64,000 nucleotides of DNA from Lyophyllum atratum (lineage: Eukaryota > Basidiomycota > Agaricomycetes > Agaricales > Lyophyllaceae), in assembly GCA_014905825.1 (NCBI GenBank), contig JACGCN010000021.1:62001-126000 (forward strand), in the 5' to 3' direction. Positions 34,086 through 45,272 of this stretch are shown here, piece by piece (the first letter of the stretch is position 1; each line of letters opens with the position of its first letter). Both the position numbers and the translations under genes were made by a program. The notes under the pieces were generated by a model. That model was given only the letters and a program-made list of their open reading frames with translations, had not been told where the DNA came from and did no database searches.

Positions 34086-34507
34086 TTGCAGCCCGCGAAG
34101 CCTTATCATCCGTCACGGTCATCTCATTCCTTGAGGACGTTGATTAATGAGAAGAAGATCTTGGCACGCCTATGTAGCATAGTATATAGGCAGGGAATGC
34201 AGAAGTGCATGTTATACATCTTAGGACGCTCATCTCACTGCACTTCAGGGAATCGATTATCAATAATCATCGGGGCTGAGATATGAAGTATAAGTAGTCT
34301 AAGGACGCAGATAATGATGATATGCTGATATATGCTACAAGGAATGGGTGTGCGTGGCCGAGGTGGATACACAACAAAAGGCGAAAGCTAAGGATACAAA
34401 ACGTAATCGTGAATGGGCTATAGATACAAATGGAGGTCGTGCCAGTCTAATGTAGTGTTCGGGTTCAATGCATGCGAAAGTTCGTCAGAGCGAATAGGAT
34501 AGATCCG

Positions 34508-35266
34508 TCAGCGAAGGTCAACAGCAACGTCCGCCTGCCAAACGTCCTCAAACACATTACACAGCGCAACAAGCACCATATGCTCGTACCGGATGCCCGA
34601 CGGGCCCAAGTGCCAGTCCGACGATCTCGCAGGCTCCGAGCGTGTTTTCTGTACGAGGAAGGGGTGGTTATCAGTCCAGCTGTACATACCAGTAAGCGAG
34701 GGGAGGGGCATGCATACCTCGATGAAACGCGCGAAGTTCTGAGAGATCATCGCACCGAGCTGCGCGCGCGTGACGGGTCCCTGTCCGGCGAGGTTAACCT
34801 CGATGCTGCGCGCCCACTCGACGTGCTCGTATCCCGGCCACTGTAAGAATCCCAAGCTCAGTAAAGACATACGATGAGGAAAGGGAAGGAGGGAACAAGT
34901 ACTCACGATAATGCGAAGCGTGACGCGCGCGAGCCCCGTGTGCGCGAGAACGACATCCCCAGCGCCGTGTATCATCGACGCAAGTGCGTGCGCGCTACGT
35001 GTGCTCAGCTCGCGCATTGGGACGCCCTGCTTCGAGTACCCGAGGAAGTCGAACGCGATCGCGCCGTGCACCTGGTTCAGCCTCCCCGTCGCGTTGCGCC
35101 ATTTCGAGGCGGGGGTGTACGGCGGCTGTGGTAGACGCCGGCGGAATGGCGATACGAAGGAGGAGGCGGTATGGGATGCGGTGGGTTGTACTGCGCCGCC
35201 TAGGGAGGAGAATTGGGATTGGCGGGAGGAGGGGACGGGGGGGTGGAGGGGGTTGATGTAGGACAT
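34508..35266 (-). CDS. Conserved basidiomycete protein of unknown function (207 aa), copy 2
   Basis: Three exons on the minus strand (35266-34907, 34840-34718, 34648-34508) give 207 aa with the same splice positions as copy 1. Differences are conservative (LNQVHG for LNEVHG, FARFIE for FARYIE, ARSIEVNLA for ARSVEINLA). Although the frame stays open upstream to 35596, I start at 35266 because that ATG is conserved in all three copies and a TATATA element lies about 90 bp before it. The pattern of mostly silent or conservative change suggests it is functional. Confidence 0.83.
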   Translation of the reverse strand: MSYINPLHPPVPSSRQSQFSSLGGAVQPTASHTASSFVSPFRRRLPQPPYTPASKWRNATGRLNQVHGAIAFDFLGYSKQGVPMRELSTRSAHALASMIHGAGDVVLAHTGLARVTLRIIVSTCSLLPFPHRMSLLSLGFLQWPGYEHVEWARSIEVNLAGQGPVTRAQLGAMISQNFARFIEVCMPLPSLTGMYSWTDNHPFLVQKTRSEPARSSDWHLGPSGIRYEHMVLVALCNVFEDVWQADVAVDLR

Positions 35267-35775
35267 GTTGAGTGGGGAGTGTGTTTGGTGGGAGGAGGGG
35301 AGGGGCTGATGAGTTGGGTAGTGAGGTGAGAGATGGAGGAGCTTACGGTGTACTGTTATATAGAGTGCTAAAAGGTCAAAGGGGCGGAGGCGGGACGAAA
35401 GGCAAAGAGGACATGCAAAGCGGGGCGCGTCCAAGGTCAAAGCATGATAATCAAAGCGCTCCCGGGACGAGTTTTTCATCGAGTTCTTCATTCTGTGAGC
35501 GCCCTTTGTCTGAGTACGTTGATCGAATGCTTGGAAAGGGCCTTCACAGATGTAGATAGGGAAATGAAAACGCGCGGCGCAGAATGTGATTGACAAAGGG
35601 CTACACCTTCGATCAAATCACAAACACCATACACGGAACGAGCTGCAATCAGTATGGAAATTCGCGACACAATGACTGGCGGCTCACGAGATAAGATTCT
35701 TCAACAGCATGCCATACCCCCAGCTGTTATCTAGTGTGCTAGTGTTAAGCAAAGCCCAGGAGGAGCAGGTAACAG

Positions 35776-35928
35776 CAAATCGTGACAAGCCACATGTCGG
35801 CCGAAATCTTCAAAGCGTGCTTTCTCCGAAGATTCTTGAGCCGTTGAACTAGAAGGAAATCCCAGAGATGGCCTTCCTGGAAGTATGCGCTGGATAGCTC
35901 ACTTTGCAGGCTGAGGTAGTGTGTAGCC
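35776..35928 (-). pseudogene. DUF4238-gene fragment, copy 2
   Basis: This is the same fragment as 26201-26348, reading SELSSAYFQEGHL and LKNLRRKHALKISADMW on the minus strand. It is preceded by sequence matching the S-like ORF tail. Confidence 0.7.
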
Positions 35929-36341
35929 TTCACTGAAGTTGAAGCTCGTGACGAGCTCGCGTCGGTCCGTCGGACTTGGTTTCGCGTGCCATGTATAGTA
36001 AACAACGCAAAACATGGAAGACTTCCAAACTGGGCACCGACCGGTGACGACCCCCTCAATCCCACCAATAACCCCATCACAAGTCTTGGGCTCGCATTGT
36101 TGCCTTGCATCCACCACTGCCGCTATTTGCGACGGCCGGGGCGTAATACGAATGAGCGGTACTGCGGAGCCGGTATCACTCCTCGTAACGATTGACTCGC
36201 CCATCACCGGATACATTTACACAAGCTCCTCCGCCTTTTCCATCGAAGTTACATCTTAGCATGTTTCCGTCGTGTTTCGCTTCTCGTACACTGGCGGCAG
36301 TGTGTCTACCACTGACCTTCCTACGTGACGAAGAAACGTGA

Positions 36342-36850
36342 TCACCGCAAAGACTGCTTAGTACACTGGCGACAGGAAACAGTCAGGAAACTTGGAAACG
36401 ACGTCTTCTGCAGCCCAAGCACGATCAGAACTCTCAGCAAAAACACCATACCTCCCAACCCATGCCTCATTCCCATCACGCGCCGCGCCCCATTACCCTG
36501 AGTCGTCGTCGTCGAAGCAGCAGGGATATTCTCCACATTCCGCGCAGGGACCGTGAGCGTAGCTACCAGGAGCAGCGTGCCCCACAACTGGTCGTCAATG
36601 CGCTGCCCCTGAAGAGCCCTTGCCAAAAGCCGTCACCCCTTCCGGCAGTGAGAAACAGGTCGCAGTCCGTTGCAGGTGCGTTGCTTCTTCCTCTTCCTCG
36701 CCTGGCGCATATACGTTCCGGTATGATGAGAATTGTGTGCACGTAGCTGGGGTGGGCGGGAGTAAAGTTTATGTTGTTCGTTCGGACGTGTCGTCTTGCT
36801 GCTCGCGAAGGCTTATCGTCCGTGACGGTCATCTCGTTCCTTGAGGACGT
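36342..36850 (-). pseudogene. Degraded S-like ORF (copy 2)
   Basis: Pieces in different frames match the ORF at 38792-39430: AGRGDGFWQGLFRGSALTTS, then ATLTVPARNVE, TTTTQGNGARR and a hydrophobic GLGGMVFLLRVLIVLGL. Frame changes between the pieces indicate decay. It lies just upstream of cassette unit 2. Confidence 0.5.
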
Positions 36851-37199
36851 TGATTAATAAGAAGAAGATCTTAGCACACCTATGAAGCATAGCATTTAGG
36901 CAGCTAATGCAGAAGTGCATGTTATAGCCCTTACGACGCTCATCTCACTGCACTTGAGGGATTCAATTATCAATAATTGCCGGGTGAGGTGTTCAGTCTA
37001 AGGACGTAAGAAATGGTGATATGCTGATATATGCTACAGGGAAGGGATGGGCGTGGGCGACGGGGAAAAAAAGGCAAAAGCTAGAAATACAGAACGCAAT
37101 GGTGAATGGGCTAGGGATACAAATGGAGGTGGTGCCAGAGTCCGAATTCAATGCAAATGGGTGCACACATGCGAAAATTCGCCAGAGCGAATTCGTCCG

Positions 37200-37958
37200 T
37201 CAGCGAAGGTCTACAGCAACGTCCGCCTGCCAAACATCCTCAAAGACATTGCACAGCGCCACGAGCACCATATGCTCGTACCGGATGCCCGATGGGCCCA
37301 AGTGCCAGTCCGACGACCTCGCAGGCTCCGAGCGTGTTTTCTGTACGAGGAAGGGGCGGATTATCAGTCCAGCTGCATATATAAATAAACGGGGGGAGGC
37401 GCGTGCATACCTCGATGTAACGTGCGAAATTCTGAGAGATCATCGCACCAAGCTGCGCGCGCGTGACCGGTCCCTGGCCGGCGAGGTTAATCTCGACGCT
37501 GCGCGCCCACTCGACGTGCTCGTATCCCGGCCACTGTAAGAGTAAAGCTCAGTAAAGACGTACGATGAGGAGAGGGAAGGAGGGAACTAATACTCATGAT
37601 GATGCGAAGCGTAATGCGCGCGAGGCCCGTATGTGCGAGAACGATATCCCCAGCGCCATGTATCATCGACGCAAGAGCGTGCGCGCTCCTTGTGCTCAGT
37701 TCGCGCATGGGGACGCCCTGCTTCGAGTACCCGAGGAAGTCGAACGCAATCGCGCCGTGCACCTGGTTCAGCCTCCCCGTCGCGTTGCGCCATTTCGAGG
37801 CAGGGGTGTACGGCGGCTGCGGGAGGCGCCGGCGGAATGGCGAGACGAAAGAAGAAGCGGTCTGGGATGCGGTGGGTTGCACTTGCGCCGCCTAGGGAGG
37901 AGAATTGGGATTGGCGGGAGGAGGGGACGGGGGGGTGGAGGGGGTTGATGTAGGACAT
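37200..37958 (-). pseudogene. 207-aa gene, copy 3 (broken)
   Basis: This aligns end to end with copies 1 and 2 but has two lesions. A one-base insertion near 37880-37885 (GCGCAAGTGCAACC where copy 1 has GCGCAGTACAACC) shifts the frame after about 27 codons. The first intron's donor is ATGAGT instead of GTGAGT. The rest of the coding sequence is well kept, so the damage is recent. An ATG downstream of the insertion is in the correct frame, but the donor lesion would remain. Confidence 0.8.
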
Positions 37959-38470
37959 GTTGAGTGGTGAGTGCGGTTGGTGGGAGGAGGTCAGGGGAGG
38001 GGCTGGTGAGTTGAGTACTTTGGTGAGAGATGGAGAAGCTTACGGTGTAACCTTATATAGCATGCTAGAGGTCAAAGGGGCGGGTGCGGGATAAGAGGCA
38101 AAGAGGATGTGCAAAGCGGGGCGCGTCCAAGGTCAAAGCACGATAGTCAAAGCGCTCCCGGGACGAGTTCTTCATCGAGGACTTCATTGAGTGAGTGACC
38201 TTTGTATGACTACGTGGATTCAAGGCTTCGAAAGGGCCTTTACAGATGTAGATAGGGAAATGAAAACGCGCGGCGCAGAATGTGATGAATAAAGGGAGTA
38301 CACCTTCGATCAAATCACAAAGACCATTCACTGTAGATTATTAGTAAAGGAAGTTTTCGTTTTCGACACAATGACCGGCTACTCACGAGGTAAGGCTTTT
38401 CATGAGAAAACTATACCCCGGCGGTCGTTATCAAGTTGCGTCAGCAAAGCGCAAGAGGACCAAGTGACAG

Positions 38471-38614
38471 CAAATCGTGGAAAGCCATATCGGCCGAAGT
38501 CTTCGAAGCGTGCTTTCTCCGGAAATTCTTGAGCCATGAACCAGAGGCGATTCTCAGGGTGGTCTTCCTGGAAGGAAATGCTCGATGCGGCTCACTTTCG
38601 TGGTAGTGTGTAGC
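38471..38614 (-). pseudogene. DUF4238-gene fragment, copy 3
   Basis: Same fragment as 26201-26348 and 35776-35928, with WLKNFRRKHASKTSADM recognisable on the minus strand. Frame disrupted. Confidence 0.65.
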
Positions 38615-38791
38615 TTCCAGGCTTCTACACGATGATGTATGTACATCCTGAAGTTGTCCTGAAGTTGAAGCTCGTGATCCTTGCGTCGGACTTACGCGAA
38701 TATGGCAAACAACACAACACATGGAAGGGTCCTAATTGGGACGACCCCGACTTCCACCAACGACCCCATCGCAAATCTCGGGCTCGCATTG

Positions 38792-39430
38792 TTACATTGC
38801 ATCCACCACTGGCTCTATCTGCGACTGCTGGGGCGCAATACTAATAAGGTATCTCGGAGCCGTCTCACTCATGGTGAAGGTTGACGACTCGCCCTTCGAC
38901 AATACAACAACTTGCAAGCACGACCAGAACTCCTTGAGAACTCCCAGCACAACTGCCGTACCTCCCAACCCATGCCTGTTCCCTATCCAGCGCCTCGCCC
39001 CGTTTCCGCGAGTCGTTGTCTTTGACGTCGGAGCAACAACGGTAATCTCCACATCCCGCGCAGGAACTGCGAGCGTGGCCACCGGAAGCAGCGTGCCCGT
39101 TTCACAATCGATCGAGCTGGTCGTCAATGCGCTTCCCCTGACGAGCACGGACCACGAGCAGTCGCCCCTTCCCTTAGCGAGAACCAGCTCACAGTTCATG
39201 TGGAGGCGCGTCGTGATTCCTGCCTCTTCCTCTCCTGGCACATATACGTACTGGATTTGCGATGTAGATGCCTTAGCGATCGTGTGAGTAACTCCCGTTC
39301 CTTGGAATACCATTACCACATGAAGGAGGACTGGACGAGAATGGTACGCACCCTGGAGGCTCTTGGTGATGCGCATGGCCCAAGGCGCGTCGAAAGTTCG
39401 TATTCCAGGGTGAATCGACAATGTCATCAT
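38792..39430 (-). CDS. S-like ORF: possible secreted or surface protein, unknown
   Basis: An open frame of about 212 codons on the minus strand, possibly with an intron near 39300-39350 (SLQG, then GTGCGT..CAAG). The part from YVYVPGEEEAG to TTTRGNGARR has alternating Thr/Val/Ser segments (VRGSALTTSS, LPVATLAVPA), followed by a hydrophobic GLGGTAVVLGVL, reminiscent of a C-terminal anchor. No signal peptide is seen at the first ATG, so the true start may be in an upstream exon. Its degraded copy is at 36342-36850. It lies at the head of cassette unit 3. It may itself be a relic. Confidence 0.35.
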   Translation of the reverse strand: MMTLSIHPGIRTFDAPWAMRITKSLQGAYHSRPVLLHVVMVFQGTGVTHTIAKASTSQIQYVYVPGEEEAGITTRLHMNCELVLAKGRGDCSWSVLVRGSALTTSSIDCETGTLLPVATLAVPARDVEITVVAPTSKTTTRGNGARRWIGNRHGLGGTAVVLGVLKEFWSCLQVVVLSKGESSTFTMSETAPRYLISIAPQQSQIEPVVDAM

Positions 39431-39810
39431 GCTCAGATTGATATCCTTTGGATTTTACGCTTGTCGACATGTCTGGACTTGGCTATGCCGAGCTTCGAAC
39501 GTCTGGACTCGGATTTTAGAATCACTTGGTCGTGGAGCGCCTGAAAGCACCGGCCATGATACTGATTCTCGACACGGAGTGACGATACGCTGGTGGGTTG
39601 TCGTGACAGATTGTTTCCGTCTTTGCGCGCTACGCCATGTTCTAACAGTAGCGAAATGAAGTCTTGATTTGAGGTCTGGTAACGATTGAGCACTGTACAT
39701 AGCCGTGTAGCTTGTGGCAGAGAAGGGAGGCACGCGTGGTAGCGGTAGACCCCAGAAAAAACTGTACTTGTGAACAAAATACAAGGAAAAAGATACCGAA
39801 TTCTCCAAGA

Positions 39811-39925
39811 CGACGCCAGCAGGATTTGAACCTGCGCCCTCAAAGAGGAACAGATGGAATCAAGGAGCTCGGGGGGACCTCCACTTTATTCGAATCTGTC
39901 GCCGTAACCACTTGGCTATAGCGCC
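39811..39925 (-). tRNA. tRNA-Ser(CGA), intron-containing
   Basis: Same type II body as the other tRNA-Ser genes (GGCGCTA/TGGCGTC acceptor arm, ACAGA/TCTGT anticodon stem, CCTC-TTT-GAGG variable arm, GCAGG/CCTGC T stem). The loop reads TTCGAA, giving anticodon CGA. The intron is 33 nt. A TTTTT terminator follows on the minus strand. Confidence 0.92.
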
Positions 39926-40354
39926 GTGTTCTTAGATGCGAAGAACATGCTTCGGGGTGCGAAGGCTGAGAACTAAGATCCCATTGACAAGGTTTGGGGC
40001 CGGGGTCGGTGATTGAGAGCTTTGATGGATGGGGGCGAGGCGTGTACGGGTTAATTTTGGTCGTTCTTTCGCATGAGATCCAGGAGACGGGTAGACGGAC
40101 GAGATCAGATGAGGAGGGTTGCGCTGAAAAACGGTCTCATGACGCGTACTCTGTGCAGGACAGGTGAAGAGAATTCCCGTCGGACACGGAACGCGTCACA
40201 GGCTAAGCGCGCTGACCGTGTCCGAGAACGTGACGTCACGTCTTCTGCTCAGCAAGCAATAGAATCGATGAGACACCATGCCGTGTACAAGCCGCTCTTA
40301 TCACTCTCACCACTGCGCACAACACCCCGCATCCCCGTCCACCGCCGCACCATC
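39926..40354. other. Intergenic region upstream of the GH15 gene
   Basis: No gene seen; promoter region. Confidence 0.4.
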
Positions 40355-43300
40355 ATGACCTACTACATCCCCGACAAGGAGAGGGAATACATTTCGCTTG
40401 GTGACCATGCGTTGTGAGTCTTGAGGTTGTTGATGACGTCGTAATGCTTCTTCTGAACGATGACGGTGGTTTAGAATTGGGAACTTGCACACGGCTGCGC
40501 TGGTTTCTCTTGATGGGTCAAGTGAGGTACTTTCATCCGCTTGTTGGAATTGTGCTGACGTGTCTCGGTAGTCGAAAGCTACTGCGTCCCGAACTTTGAT
40601 TCGCCCTCGGTCTTTGCGCGCATTCTCGACAAGGACAAGGGCGGGCACTTTTCGATCACCCCCACCGTTCCCTTCTCCGTCAAACAGAACTACCTCCCCA
40701 GTTCCAATGTCCGTCCCCCCCTCCCCTCCTCCTTCCCCCGCTAACCCCGCCCCCACCCCACCCAGGTCCTCCAAACCAAATTCATGAACGAAGGCGGCGT
40801 CGCCAGCGTAACCGACTTCCTCCCGCGCCCCTCCCAAGCCACCGCCCCCACCATCTCCACCAAGCCCCTCCTCCCCTGGCTCATCCGGCGCGTCGAATGC
40901 GTCCGCGGCACCCTCCCCCTCCTCATGCAATGCGCCCCCGCCTTCAACTACGCCCGCGACGCCCACACCACCGCCCTCGTCCCCGACACCTCCATCCCCC
41001 CTCCCCCCTCCACCGGCCCGCCCCCGCCCCCGCAGCAAAAGGCTGTATTCGTGAGCGCGGGCGGGTTCGCGCTGGATCTGAGGTATGTGGCGGAGAGCAC
41101 GAGCGAGTCGGCGGAGGCGCCGGGGGTGCAGCTGGGCACGCTGGATCTGACGAGTAAGGGGCATAAGGGCTTGGGGGTGTATGCGTCGTTGCAGTTGAGG
41201 GAGGGGCAGGCGGTGACGTTTGTGTTGAGGACGCCGCCGCCGCAGGAGGTGGAGGAGGTGACGGGGAGGAAGCCGGAGGCGGAGGTGATGGCGATGAAGG
41301 AGGGGGAGGAGGAGGAGGAGAGGTTGGAGAGGGAGAAGGCGAAGACGCAGGAGGCGAGTAGGGATCGGTCGCTTGAGAGACAGTTGTTGGGGTCGTTGGG
41401 GGTTAAGACGCGCACGCCGGATAACCCGTTCCTTACCAGCCAGCTCCTCCATACGCTGCTCCTGGTGCGTCCATCCAATTTAATATGCGTAATCGATACT
41501 GATGGCCTTGCGCAGATCACGAACAGGTACTGGAACGACTGGATCCGCCAGTCCACCTACACCGGCTCATGGAAGGAGGCCGTCCACCGCAGTGCCCTCG
41601 CCCTCAAGCTCCTCATCTACGAGCCCACCGGTACGTCCCCTCTCCCTCCCCACATACACGCGCATATACTCACCTCTTGACAATCAAACAGGCGCCGTGG
41701 TCGCAAGCCCCACGTTCTCCCTCCCAGAGTTCATCGGCGGCACACGCAACTGGGACTACCGGTACGCCTTCTTCCCTCCTTCTTCCCTCGTGTCCTAGGA
41801 TGCTGATACATGCGCAGCGCCTCGTGGATCCGGGACTCCTCGTTCACATTGTACGCCCTCATCCGACTCGGGTTCACCGCCGAAGCGAACGGTGCGTCTC
41901 CCTTCCCCCCTTCTTCCTATGGTATTGACGCGACGACGACGAAAGCGTACATGGAGTTCATCTTCGAACGGTTAAGGAATAAGAATCCAGATGGGAGTTT
42001 GCAGATCATGTACACCATCCATGGTACGTTCCTTCCCTCTTCTTCTTCCTCCCCCTCCTCCCTTCCCTCTGCCCTCCCTTCCCTCCCCCCTCCCTTCCTT
42101 CCTCCTCCTCGCCCATGTCCCTAGCGCTGATCAACGAACACGGGTAGGCGGGAAAGACCTCGAGGAAATCGAGCTCCCGCATCTCGACGGGCACAAGGGC
42201 TCGAAGCCTGTGAGGATCGGAAACGGCGCGGCGGATCATGTGCAGCTTGTGAGTCCCCCCTCGATACTACGGCGTGCAGGAGGGGTGCTGATTAGGAATG
42301 GGGCGGGGTGTAGGATATCTACGGCGAACTGTGCGTGTTTTTTAATGCTTTTTGTGGCCGGACGTGGGGAGATTGAGTGACGTAACTGACGGATTTGGGA
42401 CGGGTGTGGTAGGATGGATTGTATTTACCTTGGACAGAAGGTGCGTTGTGCTCCCGTGTTCGTGTTCGACCGGCGCTGATGGTGGTGGTTGGGGTGTGTG
42501 AACGTAGTTTGGCAAGCCCCTCGTAAGTCATCCCCTTCCCCGGTATACAACTACTTCAAGTATGACGCGTACGGGATAGGCATACGATGACTGGTGTGTC
42601 TCTGCCCATCTATGATCTTGGCATTGGGCTCTTGTTTGACTGCGTTCCGTAGGGTTCTCGTGCGTGAATTGTGAGTGCGTCTTCCTTCGGGGGGACTGTA
42701 CTGATCTTTCTTTCGATACAGAGTGGATTGTAAGCACGCCCCGCAAGTGTTTATGTAGGGCCCCGTACTGAGATGACCTAGTCGTGGTGGCGAACTACCA
42801 GGAGCCAGATTTGTACGTCCTCCCTTCCCCTCCTTTACCTTTCTCCCCCGTCCGCCCCCTCTCTATTTTATGGTGCCCTAATAAGCTTGCTTGTATTGCT
42901 ATTGTTGTGGCATCCCACCAGATCGATATGGTCAGTGAAGCCCCCCGAGCGTAACCCTTCTACGTTGCCGATCTTAGCTTGGGTTCATCGTAGGGAAGTA
43001 CGGAATAAGAAGCGGCATTTCACGTACTCCAAGGTGCGTACCCGCCTTGCCTTTTGGGTTGCTGGCGGACCACTTTGTTGAGTTTGACTGTTTCAGATTA
43101 TGCTGTGGTGAGTGGTGTGGATTTGGTTTTTTTTGGTGGGATGGCTGATGCTGGGGATAGGGTGGCTGTTGATCGAGGTGGGTTTGTTCGTTTGTTGGTG
43201 GGGGTTTTTTGGGATGTTCTCACCCGCCTTGCTTTCTCTTCTGCACTGATCAACTCCCGTCTCAACTAATCGCCCCCCACTCCCCCAATCCACACACACA

Positions 43301-44328
43301 CACACACAGGCCTACGCCTAGCAGAAAAACGCTCCCTTCCATGCCCGAACCGCAACCGGTGGCTGGCGGCGCGGGACACGCTCTACGAGGACATCATGAA
43401 CAAGGCGTGGAACAAGGAGGGCAAGTTTTTCGGGCAGAGCTTTGATGAGACGGATGTGTTGGATTCGGCGGTGCTTATTATGCCTTTGGTGTTTTTTATG
43501 CATGGGGTGCGTCGTTTCTTTCTTCCTTTCGCCTTTGCCCCGCTTCCCCTTCCGCCTTGCGTGCTCGTTTTCTCTTTTTAGTCTTTTCTTTTCTTTTCCT
43601 TTTGATAAGGGCGTCGCTGATGTGAGTGGTGGGGTAGTCGGATCCGAGGTTCGTGAGTACGTTGAGGCAGATTTTGAAGACGCCGGAGAGGGGGGGGTTG
43701 ACTTCGAATGTGCGTTCTCCGCTCTTCCTTATTTGGGGTGCGGTGCTGATAGGGTCGGGGGCCATGTAGAACCTCGTGTACCGGTATGATACGTCCAAAT
43801 CGGACGATGGAGTCGGCGGGGAGGAGGGGACGTTCTGTTTGTGTACCCTCTGGTGCGTCCGGGATCATTCTCTTTTGTTGGGGGTGGCGTGCTGATATGG
43901 GGGCTGGGTGCGTGCGCAGGTGTGTTGAGGCGCTTACTAGGGCGGGGGAGAATGATAAGACGATGCTTACGAGGGCTGTTTCGATGTTTGAGGTGCGTCC
44001 GGGGGGTGGTGGTGATCGTTGGGGGGTGGAGGCTGATACGTTATGTAGGACTTTTTGTTGTACCTCAATCATGTTGGGCTGTGCACGGAGGAGATCTCTG
44101 AGGCGGGCGAAGCGTGCGTTGCTCCTTCTTTTTTTCTTTTTCGGGATCCCGCCCACCTGACGTGATTTTTTGGAAAATTCTAGCTTGGGGAATGCTGTGC
44201 AAGGATTTACGTGAGTGTCTTCGTTTACTCCCCTTGCGCGCTTTGACTGACTGACTGGGGTTGGCAGCCATGTTACATTGATCTCGGCGGCGTATAACTT
44301 GTCGAGGACCCTCGAGAAGTCGAGGTAG
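40355..44328 (+). CDS. Glycoside hydrolase family 15, trehalase-like
   Basis: Twenty-seven exons give 721 aa. Starts and ends: 40355-40413, 40475-40521, 40572-40708, 40766-41464, 41516-41630, 41692-41761, 41818-41891, 41946-42023, 42148-42248, 42314-42330, 42413-42440, 42508-42522, 42580-42593, 42653-42670, 42722-42729, 42782-42812, 42922-42930, 42994-43033, 43097-43107, 43161-43177, 43310-43506, 43638-43709, 43770-43852, 43920-43992, 44049-44113, 44184-44210, 44268-44328. Phases are consistent throughout. The N-terminal domain ([31 protein letters not shown]) is the beta-sandwich seen in GH15 trehalases. The (alpha/alpha)6 part has [15 protein letters not shown], the likely general acid Glu508 in SIWEVR and the likely base Glu638 in EEGTFCLC. 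An Asp/Glu-rich insert lies near residue 300. No signal peptide, so probably intracellular. The substrate (trehalose or another glucoside) is inference. Confidence 0.9.
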
Positions 44329-45272
44329 ATATAGAACTTACGTGAAGGAAGGGAGGGATTGGGGGTGAACAGAAATGGCTGTTTGTATCATCAAAAGACT
44401 ACCACTGTGTACGTGCTATAATCTAGTTAGAGTTATTGCTTTCTCTTCGTGAGGCGCTGCGTCTTCTGGGATGGGGTTTTGGAGTCGGGTGGTGTGAGTG
44501 TCTGCTTTGGCGTTGGGTCTTGTCTTTCTTGCCTTGTGTGTCGTGGAAGCTGCGTTTTCTGGGATAGGTTTTCGGGGCTGGATGGTGCGTGTCGTTGGGA
44601 CTTGTCTTTCTTGGCAGATGGAACAAGGCACGGTGGAGCCTGATTTGTAGTTGGACGTGTGATGAGATGGTTATCTGAAAGAGTGTTTTGGTAGTTTGTT
44701 TTCGCTATTTGGACCGTTGGAAACTGCGATCGGGGCACCGGTGTAGGTTCTGTGGGCTAGCTAGAGTTACTGCTTTCTTCTCGTACTGGGAGGCGAGGGA
44801 GGCTGCGTGTCGCGGTGACGTTGGACTCGCTGCGTTTCAGAGATATGTTTTTTGGAGTCAGTCGCTGGTAACGATTTCCTTTACCGTTGGAATTTGTTTT
44901 CTTGGCGGATGGAACGAAAACCTGATTAGTACTCATGCGTATCGTGAGATGGTTATCTTGAGGTGCGTCTTGACAGTTTGTTCTCTCCTCAGACGTTGGG
45001 CATTCGGGACTGACAGTTCGTTCCCATCTCGTAGGCATCTCATCAAGCCACCAGGGTGTCACGCGGTCTGCTCTGAGGATGTTTATAATGGACTCGGACG
45101 AGGAGGTGTGTAGGTATTCCTCAGCGTTCCTTCTTCTTTCTTCAGCTGGAGCTTGACGTTCCATTTCTGCTTGGTCGCTGTTCTTCATTGGATCGACGCA
45201 TACGCGCTACTCGTTCTCTATTTCGTTCTGACGCTACACGTCTTTAAATCACTTCATCGCCCTCCATCAGCC
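44329..45272. repeat. Intergenic region with imperfect tandem repeats
   Basis: No gene supported. Between about 44440 and 44960 a G/T-rich unit recurs imperfectly, with blocks such as CTTGTCTTTCTTG, GGCAGATGGAAC/GGCGGATGGAAC and GAGATGGTTATCT. Units are degenerate, roughly 100-290 bp apart. Confidence 0.5.

Larger units (their letters stand above)
34060..36260. repeat. Cassette duplication unit 2 (direct partner 36780-38880)
   Basis: The unit contains the 207-aa gene with about 450 bp of 3' flank (TTCCTTGAGGACGTTGATTA, CAGAAGTGCATGTTATA) and the DUF4238 fragment with the S-like tail upstream. It is repeated directly at 36780-38880 and, without most of the S-like part, inverted at 25950-27850. 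Confidence 0.85.
36780..38880. repeat. Cassette duplication unit 3 (direct partner 34060-36260)
   Basis: Direct tandem copy of unit 2, with the same order: 3' flank, 207-aa gene (here broken), DUF4238 fragment, S-like tail. Confidence 0.85.

Noticed and set aside
35267..35596. N-terminal extension of the 207-aa gene copy 2
   Set aside because: Open frame is fortuitous: copies 1 and 3 do not share it and a TATA element lies inside it.
40307..41452. 381-codon minus-strand ORF over the GH15 gene
   Set aside because: Low-complexity Leu/Arg/His then Gly/Glu-rich shadow of the G/C-rich coding exon on the plus strand.
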